This document shows positions 8,590 to 16,334 of a stretch of 64,000 bases of DNA, piece after piece. The position numbers and the translations under genes were made by a program. Origin of the DNA: Flavobacteriaceae bacterium (GTDB taxonomy: Bacteria > Bacteroidota > Bacteroidia > Flavobacteriales > Flavobacteriaceae); the NCBI GenBank assembly GCA_947483075.1, contig CANKLE010000006.1, forward strand, positions 101,616 through 165,615, read 5' to 3'. The notes beneath the pieces were generated by a model. It had not been told where the DNA came from. It saw only the letters and a program-made list of their open reading frames with translations, and made no database searches. The first letter of the stretch is position 1. Every line of letters starts with the position of its first letter.

Positions 8590-8620
8590 AACGGATTGCA
8601 AATCCACGCTATCAGGATTA
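8590..8620 (+). repeat. GGATTGCAAATCC repeat, copy 4
   Basis: Reads AACGGATTGCAAATCCACGC then TATCAGGATTA, sharing the hairpin and the GCTATCAGG end with the other copies. Confidence 0.6.
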
Positions 8621-8814
8621 TTATTACTTAAAAAAAAGAAATCTGTATGCAAATTGTATGCAAATGAAAAACCCGACACTTTCGTGTCTCAATTGCATAT
8701 TGGTTTTAGTTAGAACACTAGTGACGAACTAAAGTTCGTGTACCTGAAGCCCACTGGGCTTCCTCCTCTTAATATCAAATCCCTCATGGGCTCTTCTCGC
8801 CCAAGATTGTCCAC

Positions 8815-8849
8815 AAAAAAAACCCGACACTTTCGTATCGGGTTTTGTT
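8815..8849. terminator. CCCGA...TCGGG terminator before junction J3
   Basis: A-run, ACCCGA stem (8822-8827), TCGGGT partner (8838-8843), then TTTTG. It works in either direction. It is nearly identical to the hairpin at 9717-9749 before J4. Confidence 0.8.
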
Positions 8850-8851
8850 TT

Positions 8852-8941
8852 GCTCCCCCTCTTGGAGAAAGTTACAATTTTAATGCGATGATTGCTTATT
8901 CAACTTTATTAAAAAAGCTGAAAATGACTAGTAGGTTCTAA
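8852..8941 (+). repeat. Array junction J3
   Basis: Core GCTCCCCCTCTTGG plus arm coding A-P-P-L-G-E-S-Y-N-F-N-A-M-I-A-Y-S-T-L-L-K-K..., ending in TAA at 8939-8941. The arm is longer than in J2, J4 and J5 because the stop is shifted, but the frame is intact. Its last 14 bases overlap the end of the lipoprotein gene on the other strand. Confidence 0.82.
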
Positions 8942-9632
8942 CTCCTGAAAATGTTCCGTTGCAGGAATAGTTTGGAACATTCCATGTGCCTAAGAAATTA
9001 TTACCATTTAATTCTCCTGTAAAAACAGCACCATTGGAAGCAGTCCCACTTGCGTTTATTTGATTGTCAATTACAGTACCGTTTTCGGTCGCATCTAAAA
9101 AACTATTGTTAAAATTTCTTGACAATGCTTTAATAGTATTGCCATAAATAACAGCGTTAAAAGTGCCTTGTTGACATCCTTCATATGTTCCTTCAAAACA
9201 TTTTACCATAACCGTAGAAGTTTCTTTAACAACTAGTAGCGCTGCATTAGGATGCCCATTTATTATTAAATCAGTAATTGTTGGATTATAACCATTTTCA
9301 TAAACAAAAAATGTAAATGAATTGTTTCCTTCAATAAAATTGATGGTTGTGAATTGATTTTGTTGAATGGTTTGATTTGTTGTAAAAGTATGCGTTACTC
9401 CATCAATAATAAGCGTTGCGGTAATCGAGGCATTAGTGTTGCTAATGTCCAAAACAATTGTTCCACTTGAACCAACAAATACCCCTTTGTATATTCCAAA
9501 ATTGCTATTGTCATAAATAGATTTAGCTAATGGAACTTGTGAAAGATTTTGGCCTGAATCACTATTTGAGCAAGAAAATATTGATAATAATGTTAAAAGA
9601 GAAAAAATTGTTTTTAAAATCTGCTTTTTCAT
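8928..9632 (-). CDS. Hypothetical lipoprotein
   Basis: I do not recognise the family. The 234 aa start with a clear lipoprotein signal (LLSIFSC, Cys21) followed by S-N-S-D-S-G. The remainder is polar and beta-rich with many T, N, G and S and two cysteines in the middle (KCFEGTYEGCQQG), a pattern like secreted beta-sandwich or barrel lipoproteins. The end reads L-G-T-W-N-V-P-N-Y-S-C-N-G-T-F-S-G-V-R, resembling repeats seen in Bacteroidota lipoproteins that display beta-barrel edges. It is the only gene in its block and has its own promoter. Confidence 0.75.
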   Translation of the reverse strand: MKKQILKTIFSLLTLLSIFSCSNSDSGQNLSQVPLAKSIYDNSNFGIYKGVFVGSSGTIVLDISNTNASITATLIIDGVTHTFTTNQTIQQNQFTTINFIEGNNSFTFFVYENGYNPTITDLIINGHPNAALLVVKETSTVMVKCFEGTYEGCQQGTFNAVIYGNTIKALSRNFNNSFLDATENGTVIDNQINASGTASNGAVFTGELNGNNFLGTWNVPNYSCNGTFSGVRTY

Positions 9633-9660
9633 AATTGTTTTGTTAAATTTTTATTGGTAA

Positions 9661-9668
9661 CAAATATA
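9661..9668 (-). promoter_or_regulatory. TAnnTTTG -7 element before the lipoprotein
   Basis: TATATTTG on the minus strand, about 28 bases before the ATG: a perfect -7 match. No convincing -33 box was seen. Confidence 0.5.
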
Positions 9669-9716
9669 CATAAAAACTGGTTTTTTCCTAATGATAGTAC
9701 TTTTACTAGTTTTAAT

Positions 9717-9749
9717 AAAAAAACCCGACACTTTCGTATCGGGTTTTGT
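9717..9749. terminator. CCCGA...TCGGG terminator before junction J4
   Basis: Same A-run, ACCCGA/TCGGGT stem and T-run as the one at 8815-8849. On the minus strand it would terminate a tRNA-Asn placed at the adjacent core. Confidence 0.8.
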
Positions 9750-9752
9750 TTA

Positions 9753-9827
9753 GCTCCCCCTCTTGGAGAAAGTTGCAATTTTGATGCGATGATTTCCTAT
9801 TCAATCCTATTAAAATCAAGGATATAG
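9753..9827 (+). repeat. Array junction J4
   Basis: Core GCTCCCCCTCTTGG plus arm coding A-P-P-L-G-E-S-C-N-F-D-A-M-I-S-Y-S-I-L-L-K-S-R-I, stop TAG 9825-9827. It is 25 codons, exactly the same length as J5. Confidence 0.85.
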
Positions 9828-10100
9828 ATTATATATCGAAAAATTATTTATCAAAAAATAACCATATTAAAAAAAACAAAATTATCTAACCTCTTCAAAT
9901 AACTGATTATGTTACCCCAACACTTCATAAAAATATTGCTCCTCTTTTGATGAATATATTACCCCATCCTGCAATATTTCATATTATATTCTTCAAGTTG
10001 AATTAGTATTGTGTCCAGCTGACTTCGTTTGGTTATTTCATATAATAAACATTTTCCCAATGTAATTTTATATTTTCCATAATTAGTCTTCATTTTATTA
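9828..10100. other. AT-rich gap downstream of the efflux operon
   Basis: No gene or clear structure seen beyond J4. There are two similar short stretches reading ATTACCCCA (about 9953-9965) and GTTACCCCAACAC (about 9910-9923). Confidence 0.4.
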
Positions 10101-11246
10101 TTATTCTCCGCTTCCTTTGGTTAATTCTGACAATAAGTAATAGGCGCCTTTGATTACTACTTTTGCATTTGCAGGAATTACATCGATTACTTTTACTTCG
10201 GTATAACCTAAATCGGTTGCGCCAATGTTTACTTTTATTTGTTGAAAGATGTTTTTACCTGTCGTTACAAATATAAAATGGTCGTTCCCATTATTAACAA
10301 TTGCTTCTGTTGGTAGTGCCTTTGTATTAGTATTATCGATTTTCACTCTTGCTTCAACATACATTCCGGGTAAAATTGTTTCAGTGGTCTCATTTATTTT
10401 AGCGTGAACTATTACAGCTTGTTCGTTCGGTTCAAAAGCTTTATTGATAGCGTAAATTTTAGCTGGGTGTGAATGAGAAACATCATTAGCATCGCTAAAC
10501 TCTATTTGTTGTCCGATTTTAATTTTGTGAATGTCTTTTTCAAAAACTTTTAAATCTAAATACAGAAAACGGTTGTCGATAATTTCAAATAGTACAGCAT
10601 TTGCATCGGCAAATTTACCCATACTTAAATTAATGTGCTGAATGTAACCGCTTATCGGTGCTGAAATGGCAATGTTTGAAGCAATATTTTTAGAAGATAA
10701 ATTACTGGCATTAATTCCTAACTGAGCTAATTTAGATTTTAAGGTTTCCTTTTTTGCTTGTGCAATTTGTAATTCTCTTTGTGATTGTTGATAGGTTTTC
10801 CCTGCGTTGATATTATCATCTCGAAGTTCCTTTTGGCGTTGGTATTCTTTTTCTAAATATGAAAGGTTGGCGATGTTCTCTAAATAATCCTGCTGTAATT
10901 GTATCACATCAGTATTGGCAATTGTTGCCAAAGTCTTTCCTGCATTAACAAATTCGCCCTCTTGAACGAAAATATTTTTAACAACTCCACCAGTCAAAAT
11001 GCTTACTTGTGCTTGGTATTGAGGTGGCAATGATAGTTTTCCGTTTATCTTTAAAGTTGTCGTTAGGTTTTTATTTTCAAAGTCGCCTAACTGTAAATCG
11101 ATGGCTTTTATTTGTGCATCGGTAAAAGTTACTACTGCTGTTGTGGTTTTTTCGGTGGCTGTTTCCTTTGGTGCTTCCGTATCGTTTTTTTTACAAGAAA
11201 CTACACCCAAAAACAAAAGGATTATGATTGCTATATTATTTTTCAT
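10101..11246 (-). CDS. RND efflux periplasmic adaptor (CzcB/CusB-like) lipoprotein
   Basis: Membrane-fusion subunit linking an inner-membrane RND pump to the outer-membrane channel. The 381 aa have a lipoprotein signal (VVSC, Cys18). A barrel-sandwich half-motif (about residues 75-110, with V-Q-E-G-E-F-V-N-A-G-K-T) and its partner after the helices (I-S-A-P-I-S-G-Y-I) flank a coiled-coil hairpin of about 70 residues rich in Q, L and K. A beta-barrel and a membrane-proximal domain follow. It sits 10 bases after the pump gene on the same strand, an operon. There is no His-rich N-terminal metal-binding stretch, so the metal cannot be read from this protein alone. Confidence 0.88.
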   Translation of the reverse strand: MKNNIAIIILLFLGVVSCKKNDTEAPKETATEKTTTAVVTFTDAQIKAIDLQLGDFENKNLTTTLKINGKLSLPPQYQAQVSILTGGVVKNIFVQEGEFVNAGKTLATIANTDVIQLQQDYLENIANLSYLEKEYQRQKELRDDNINAGKTYQQSQRELQIAQAKKETLKSKLAQLGINASNLSSKNIASNIAISAPISGYIQHINLSMGKFADANAVLFEIIDNRFLYLDLKVFEKDIHKIKIGQQIEFSDANDVSHSHPAKIYAINKAFEPNEQAVIVHAKINETTETILPGMYVEARVKIDNTNTKALPTEAIVNNGNDHFIFVTTGKNIFQQIKVNIGATDLGYTEVKVIDVIPANAKVVIKGAYYLLSELTKGSGE

Positions 11247-11256
11247 CTTTAGAATT

Positions 11257-14200
11257 TTATTTGTTTAATAAATATTGAATGTTGATTATGGTTTGATTGT
11301 AATTGTTCATTGCAGTCAAATAATCAGTTTTTATTTTATTGGCATCTTTCAGGTTTTGGGTATATTCTATGTAACCAATATCTCCCGATTTATACAATCG
11401 CTGTGCTGAATTTACAATTGTTTCAGCCATCGCTAAGCCCTCTGTTTTGTAAAAATTAATTTGGTCGAAATATTGCTTTTGCAGTTGGAATTGTTGCAAA
11501 TAAAAGGTTACTAGTTCCTGTTGTGATTTATCCAATTCCATTTTTGCAATTTCGGTTTCCAATTTTGCAACTTGTGTTTTGGCTTTAATTCCGTTTCGGA
11601 ATAATGGAATATTGACACCCACACTTCCATAATAAAACGGATTTTCTTTGTCTAAACTTTGCGTATTTACTCCCAAATTGAAAGACGGATTTGCTTTTGC
11701 TTTTTCAGATTTTATGGCTAATTCTTTAGCGATAATTTGCTGTTGCAAAAACTGTAAAACAGGATGATTTTTGACTAATGTACTATCACTTACATTAATT
11801 TCGGGTAAAGCATCGTATTTCGTTGGTGCTTGGTATGGCTCGTTATTTCTTGTCCATTTTTGCAATTCGGTTAGAAAAAACAGTACTTGAGAATTGGCTT
11901 CTGCCAATTGCATTTTTAATTCTTTGCGTTGCAAAGTGGCGTTTATTTTTTCCAATTTACTCGTTTCTCCTACTTGAAATTTCTTATCCGCATATTTCTC
12001 ATAATCGGCAAAAATGTTATCCGTTTCTAGCAATAAATTATAGTGCTGCACATTGTAAAGCCAATTGAAATAGGCATTTGACACGTTTTTTATTAACTCA
12101 TTTTTTGTAACCGCTTCAAAGGATTTTGCAACGGCTACATTTTGATTTAATAAGCTTCTATCGGCTCTGTTGGATAGTCTAAAACTTTGTGCCACGCCAA
12201 TATTATAATCATACAACTTGCTATTTATCTGCCCTAAATTACTATTGATATTGAAAGGGTCTAGAACAGTTGCCGTTTTGGTTAATGCTTGTTGTTGCTG
12301 GGTTTGCAAAGTCGCTTGTTGCAACGTTGGATAATTCTTGGTTGCTAAATCTAACGCATTTTGCAATGAGAACGTTTGTGTTTGTGCATTGGCGTTGAAA
12401 GAAAAACAACTTAAAAACAGCACAACGATTGTTGCAATTTTTGGATTTACTTTTATCTTTTTTGGTGTCATTACTAAATAATATAAAACTGGTAAAACAA
12501 ATAATGTTAATAGCGTAGAAGTAAGCAAACCACCGATAACGACAGTCGCTAATGGCTTTTGCACTTCCGCACCTGCGCTTGTACTTAATGCCATTGGTAA
12601 AAATCCTAATGAAGCAACGGTTGCCGTTGCTAAAATTGGTCTTAATCGTGCGCTACTGCCTTTATAAATACGTTGTAAAAGATTGTCTTCGCCCTCGTCT
12701 TTTAATTGATTGTAATAACTTATTAAAACGATTCCGTTTAAAACTGCTACTCCAAATAACGCAATAAAACCAACTCCTGCCGAGATACTAAAATTCATTC
12801 CACGAACCCATAAAGCAATAATTCCGCCAATAGATGCTAAAGGAATTGCAGAAAATATTATGGTTGCTTCTTTGAGTGAACGGAACGACAAAAAGAGTAA
12901 AAAGAAAATCAGTAAAAGTGCAACAGGAACAGCCAATTGCAATCTTCCTTTTGCTTCTTGCAGGTTTTGAAATTGCCCACCATAAGTAATAAAATAGCCC
13001 TCGGGGAGATTTAATTTGGCTTCTAATTTTTGCTGAATTTCTAATACTACACTTTCTACATCACGACCACGAACGTTGGCTTCAATTACTATTCTACGTT
13101 CGGCATTTTCACGACTTATTTGTGATGGTGCAGTTTTAAAAGTGATTTCTGCAATTTCGTTTAATGGAATTTGATTGCCTCTCGGTGTTGGAATTAATAA
13201 TGATTTTAAAGCATCAATATCTGTGTTTTGGTTTTTAGGAATACGAACGACCAAATCAAATTTTTTCTCTCCCTCATAAACAACGCCAGTTGTTCCTCCT
13301 GCATAAGCCGTATTTAAAATTCGGTTTACATCGGAAATATTCAAACCGTATTGAGCAATTTTATTTCGATTGTATTTTACAACCAATTGAGGCATCCCTG
13401 TAACTTGTTCTACTTTTATATCGGTTAAACCCTCAATCCCTTTAATAATAGGAACTGCTTTGTTGGCTTCTGAAAACAATTTATCTAAATTATCGCCAAA
13501 TATTTTTATAGCAATATCCGATTTTACTCCTGCAATTAGTTCATTGAAACGCATTTGAATAGGTTGCTCAAAAGATAAATTACAACCTGGAATCTGACTT
13601 AATTTTTCATTCATTTTCTCGGCTAAATCTTCTTTGTTGTGTGCTGTTGTCCATTCTTTTTTATCTTTCATTACCATAATCAAATCAGCACTTTCTATAG
13701 GCATTGGGTCGGTTGGAATTTCGCTACTTCCAATTTTGCCAACTACTTCTTTAACTTCCGGAAATGTAAGCGCAAGTTTTTCTAATTGTGTACCTACTTC
13801 AATACTTTGAGGTAAACTACTTCCTTGTCGAATAGTGTAATTCATTGCAAAATCTCCCTCGTCTAATTCGGGAATAAATTCGCCACCCAATGAATTGAAT
13901 ATAAATAATGATGCGATAAATAATAATATTGCAGGTCCGATAACTGCAAACTTTCGCTCTAAAGCTTTCACCAAATAAGGTTGATACAAATTATTCAGTT
14001 TATTCATAAACCTATCAGTAAAATTAGGTTTATCGCTAACCCTTTTACTTAAAAAAAGGCTACTAGCCCAAGGCACATAAGTAAGTGAAAGGATTAATGC
14101 GCCTATGATAGCGAAACTAACAGTTTGTGCCATTGGCATAAACATTTTACCCTCAACACCACTTAAAACAAACAATGGAATGTAAACAATTAAGATAATG

Positions 14201-15558
14201 ATTTGCCCAAATATAGCAGAACTCATAATTTTTGAAGAACTTTTAATTACTTCCTTATCCATTTGATTTTGAGAAAGGATATTACTCTTATAATGCTTTG
14301 AGAAAATATGCAAAGTGGCTTCGACCACTATTACAGCACCATCAACAATAAGTCCAAAATCTAAAGCCCCCATACTCATTAAATTGGCACTTAACCCGAA
14401 CATATTCATTATAATGATGGCAAAAAGCATTGCTAAAGGAATGACAGAAGCCACAATTAAACCTGCTCTTAAACTGCCGAGAAACAAAACCAAAACTAAA
14501 ATAACGATTAATGCACCCTCTAATAAATTGGTTGAAACCGTACTAACAGTTTTCTCAATTAGTTTGGTTCTATCTACAAATACATCAATTTTCACACCTT
14601 TTGGCAAAGATTTTTCGATGGATTTCATTTTTTCCTTTACTCGTTCAATTACTCGTACAGCGTTTTCTCCTTTTTGCATTAAAACTACTCCACCAACGGT
14701 TTCACCTTTTCCGTTTCTTGTCATTGCTCCGTAACGAGGTGCAAAACCAAATTTAACTTCCGCAATGTCCTTTATTAAAATAGGAACACCTGTATTGTTT
14801 TTGACTACAATATTGTTGATGTCTTCTATGTTTTGAATTAATCCTTCGCCACGAATGAAATAAATATTTGGACCTTTATCAATGTAGCTTCCGCCTGTGT
14901 TTTCGTTGTTGTTTTGCAGCGCATCAAACACATCGATTAACGTTAGATTATTAGCCGAAAGTCGTTCGGGTTTTACTGAAACTTCGTATTGTTTTAGTTT
15001 ACCACCAAAACTGCTCACATCGACCACGCCAACCGTTCCTAATAATTGACGGCGCACAATCCAATCTTGAATGGTTCTTAATTCAGATAGGTTGTATTTT
15101 TCTTCATATCCTTTTTGTGGCACTAAAACATATTGAAATATTTCGCCAAGCCCTGTTGTTGGCGGCAATAATTCGGGTGTCCCATATTGTTTTGGAATAT
15201 TATCGGTAGCCGTTTTTATTTTTTCATCTACTCGCTGACGAGCAATATTAACTGGAACGTTGTCTTTGAAAACAATCGTAATTACCGACAAACCCGAACG
15301 GCTAGTACTTCGCAATTCGACCATATCTGACAATGATTTAAACTCGGTTTCTAGTGGATAGGTTATGAATTGTTCTACTTCTTGGGTAGCCAAATTAGGT
15401 GTATTTGTAACTACTTGCACTTGATTATTAGTTACATCTGGCAACGCATCTACACTTAATTGTGTGAATGAATAAATGCCAAACAAAACAAATATCGCCA
15501 ACAAAACGCCTGTAATGAGTTTGTTGTTTACGGAAAAATTAATGATTTTATTTATCAT
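11257..15558 (-). CDS. CzcA/CusA heavy-metal RND pump fused to a TolC/CzcC-type outer-membrane channel
   Basis: One 1433-aa protein carrying two normally separate subunits. Residues 1 to about 1030 are a heavy-metal-efflux RND transporter: TM1 near the start, two large periplasmic loops, and a TM block with G-A-L-D-F-G-L-I-V-D-G-A-V near 400, the site of the family's proton-relay acidic residues. After the last TM (VLPVLYYLVM) comes a second hydrophobic stretch resembling a signal peptide, ending F-N-A-N-A-Q near 1060, then about 370 aa of outer-membrane efflux protein with long Q/K-rich coiled coils. The frame is open throughout. Fusions of this kind occur in other Bacteroidota. The signal-like stretch suggests the channel part may be released by signal peptidase. 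Metal specificity (Zn/Co/Cd versus Cu/Ag) is not settled. Confidence 0.9.
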   Translation of the reverse strand: MINKIINFSVNNKLITGVLLAIFVLFGIYSFTQLSVDALPDVTNNQVQVVTNTPNLATQEVEQFITYPLETEFKSLSDMVELRSTSRSGLSVITIVFKDNVPVNIARQRVDEKIKTATDNIPKQYGTPELLPPTTGLGEIFQYVLVPQKGYEEKYNLSELRTIQDWIVRRQLLGTVGVVDVSSFGGKLKQYEVSVKPERLSANNLTLIDVFDALQNNNENTGGSYIDKGPNIYFIRGEGLIQNIEDINNIVVKNNTGVPILIKDIAEVKFGFAPRYGAMTRNGKGETVGGVVLMQKGENAVRVIERVKEKMKSIEKSLPKGVKIDVFVDRTKLIEKTVSTVSTNLLEGALIVILVLVLFLGSLRAGLIVASVIPLAMLFAIIIMNMFGLSANLMSMGALDFGLIVDGAVIVVEATLHIFSKHYKSNILSQNQMDKEVIKSSSKIMSSAIFGQIIILIVYIPLFVLSGVEGKMFMPMAQTVSFAIIGALILSLTYVPWASSLFLSKRVSDKPNFTDRFMNKLNNLYQPYLVKALERKFAVIGPAILLFIASLFIFNSLGGEFIPELDEGDFAMNYTIRQGSSLPQSIEVGTQLEKLALTFPEVKEVVGKIGSSEIPTDPMPIESADLIMVMKDKKEWTTAHNKEDLAEKMNEKLSQIPGCNLSFEQPIQMRFNELIAGVKSDIAIKIFGDNLDKLFSEANKAVPIIKGIEGLTDIKVEQVTGMPQLVVKYNRNKIAQYGLNISDVNRILNTAYAGGTTGVVYEGEKKFDLVVRIPKNQNTDIDALKSLLIPTPRGNQIPLNEIAEITFKTAPSQISRENAERRIVIEANVRGRDVESVVLEIQQKLEAKLNLPEGYFITYGGQFQNLQEAKGRLQLAVPVALLLIFFLLFLSFRSLKEATIIFSAIPLASIGGIIALWVRGMNFSISAGVGFIALFGVAVLNGIVLISYYNQLKDEGEDNLLQRIYKGSSARLRPILATATVASLGFLPMALSTSAGAEVQKPLATVVIGGLLTSTLLTLFVLPVLYYLVMTPKKIKVNPKIATIVVLFLSCFSFNANAQTQTFSLQNALDLATKNYPTLQQATLQTQQQQALTKTATVLDPFNINSNLGQINSKLYDYNIGVAQSFRLSNRADRSLLNQNVAVAKSFEAVTKNELIKNVSNAYFNWLYNVQHYNLLLETDNIFADYEKYADKKFQVGETSKLEKINATLQRKELKMQLAEANSQVLFFLTELQKWTRNNEPYQAPTKYDALPEINVSDSTLVKNHPVLQFLQQQIIAKELAIKSEKAKANPSFNLGVNTQSLDKENPFYYGSVGVNIPLFRNGIKAKTQVAKLETEIAKMELDKSQQELVTFYLQQFQLQKQYFDQINFYKTEGLAMAETIVNSAQRLYKSGDIGYIEYTQNLKDANKIKTDYLTAMNNYNQTIINIQYLLNK

Positions 15559-15652
15559 CGAAATAGTATAATGAATGAGTAATTAGGCACTAATGCCCAT
15601 TGAATAATGTGGAAAATCCACAACTCTATAACCCGAAATTACTCGGGCTTCA
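15559..15652 (-). other. Leader between the small His/Cys protein and the efflux pump
   Basis: Contains a CCCGA-AATTAC-TCGGG hairpin (15633-15648) about 75 bases before the pump start. It may be an attenuating hairpin or an mRNA processing/stability element inside the operon. Confidence 0.35.
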
Positions 15653-15979
15653 TTATGCTATTTGAGGTGGTTGCCAAATGCTTCCGTAGAAATTGGAAGC
15701 AAAAACGGATTTATAGGTTGGCAATTGTGTTTTAATACCTTGTGATGGTATCGGAAAGTTTATTGAATTTATTAGAAAAAGACTAACTATTTGTGAACCA
15801 CAGCAACTGCAAATACAGAAAGGAGAACATAAATCATTTTCTTTATCGTGAGAATGGTCTTCGTGGTTTGCAGTAAATTTGGTTGCATTATGTGCCAAGC
15901 TACTTACTTCCATATCCGCGCAAGGCAAACACGAAAGTGCTATAATATAGATTGATATTATGATGCTAAATAATTTCAC
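15653..15979 (-). CDS. Small His/Cys-rich exported protein of the metal efflux operon
   Basis: The 108 aa begin with a hydrophobic signal or anchor and a possible lipobox-like L-S-C-L-P-C. Then comes N-H-E-D-H-S-H-D-K-E-N-D and a cysteine cluster C-S-P-F-C-I-C-S-C-C-G-S-Q. This layout strongly suggests metal binding. Similar short proteins precede CzcA-type operons in other Flavobacteriia (I believe the DUF6660 family, from memory). It is the first gene of the minus-strand operon and could be a periplasmic metal sensor or carrier for the pump; that role is inference. Confidence 0.75.
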   Translation of the reverse strand: MKLFSIIISIYIIALSCLPCADMEVSSLAHNATKFTANHEDHSHDKENDLCSPFCICSCCGSQIVSLFLINSINFPIPSQGIKTQLPTYKSVFASNFYGSIWQPPQIA

Positions 15980-16081
15980 AAGTGTAAAAATATGATATTT
16001 TATGCTATTAAAAAAAACATTAACTTTTTATGAGTTATCGTCTTTAAATTTATTAATTTCATCGTGACTTATTTAAACTTG

Positions 16082-16230
16082 AAGAAAAGCTACCTCTTGA
16101 AGAAAAAAAAGTTACAACCCCTAAATTCAAAACTCCAATACAACTTCTACTCAATGCCAGTAAGGTTTTGCAAAATTGCAAAAATAAAAAAGAGGTCAAA
16201 AATGACCTCTTTCTTCAATTAGCTCCCCCT
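16082..16230 (+). repeat. Left copy of ~149-bp direct repeat flanking the restriction element
   Basis: Matches 35248-35396. The stretch from about CTCAATGCCAGTAAGG to the core differs by one base only. It includes the 3' end of the recombinase frame, the terminator hairpin and the core GCTCCCCCT. It is long enough for homologous recombination as well as site-specific excision. Confidence 0.88.
16189..16212. terminator. Hairpin terminator inside the recombinase 3' end (left copy)
   Basis: AAAGAGGTCA-AAAA-TGACCTCTTT, perfect 10-bp stem. On the minus strand it is followed by a T-rich run, so it is best read as a former tRNA-Asn terminator. On the plus strand it also encodes K-E-V-K-N-D-L-F of the recombinase. 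Confidence 0.78.
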
Positions 16231-16296
16231 ATTGGAGAAAGTTACAAATTTGATGCGATGATTGCTTATTCAATACTCTTGAAATCAAGGTTGTAG
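16222..16296 (+). repeat. Array junction J5 = left attachment site of the restriction element
   Basis: Core GCTCCCCCT at 16222-16230, then the arm ATTGGAGAAAGTTACAAA..., coding G-E-S-Y-K-F-D-A-M-I-A-Y-S-I-L-L-K-S-R-L, stop TAG. Element DNA begins at about 16231. In the excised circle this arm would be joined to the recombinase gene at 35396 and would give the recombinase this tail. Confidence 0.85.
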
Positions 16297-16334
16297 GTTT
16301 TAATGTTTTATTTTTAGTAGCTTACAATATTTGT

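Larger units (their letters stand above)
8505..8851. other. Gap with repeat copy and terminators, no gene
   Basis: Contains a GGATTGCAAATCC repeat copy (8590-8620), a partial CCCGACACTTTCG hairpin (about 8673-8690) and a full one just before J3. A 67-codon open frame (8738-8941) runs into the J3 arm; only its last 30 codons are explained, as recombinase-tail sequence. Confidence 0.6.
5528..8860 (+). mobile_element. Array block 2: delta-60 repeat protein cassette
   Basis: DNA between junction cores J2 and J3, holding one large secreted-protein gene plus two GGATTGCAAATCC-type repeats near its ends. It ends with a CCCGA...TCGGG terminator just before J3. No recombinase remnant was recognised in it. 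Confidence 0.6.
8861..9761 (-). mobile_element. Array block 3: single-lipoprotein cassette
   Basis: About 0.9 kb between junction cores J3 and J4. It contains one gene on the minus strand and its promoter, and ends with the CCCGA...TCGGG terminator. It is the smallest block of the array. Confidence 0.6.
9762..16230 (-). mobile_element. Array block 4: CzcBAC-type metal efflux cassette with a recombinase remnant
   Basis: About 6.5 kb between cores J4 and J5, holding an efflux adaptor, an RND pump fused to an outer-membrane channel, and a small His/Cys-rich protein, all on the minus strand. Its right end keeps the last codons of a large serine recombinase (16072-16230), which shows it arrived as a serine-recombinase element and later lost the rest of that gene. 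Confidence 0.72.
16072..16296 (+). pseudogene. 3' remnant of a large serine recombinase
   Basis: From about 16072 the plus strand encodes E-E-K-L-P-L-E-E-K-K-V...L-L-N-A-S-K-V-L-Q-N-C-K-N-K-K and runs on to the tail G-E-S-Y-K-F-D-A-M-I-A-Y, stop TAG at 16294-16296. The intact recombinase at 33864-35423 has the same sequence with a few substitutions up to the core, at a constant offset of 19166 bases. No start or catalytic domain is left; an in-frame stop (TAA 16054-16056) closes the frame upstream. This is the end of block 4's own recombinase, joined at the core to the tail arm of block 5. Confidence 0.85.

Noticed and set aside
8738..8941. 67-aa open frame as a gene
   Set aside because: Only the last 30 codons are meaningful (recombinase-tail arm of J3); the front part crosses a terminator and has no recognisable protein.
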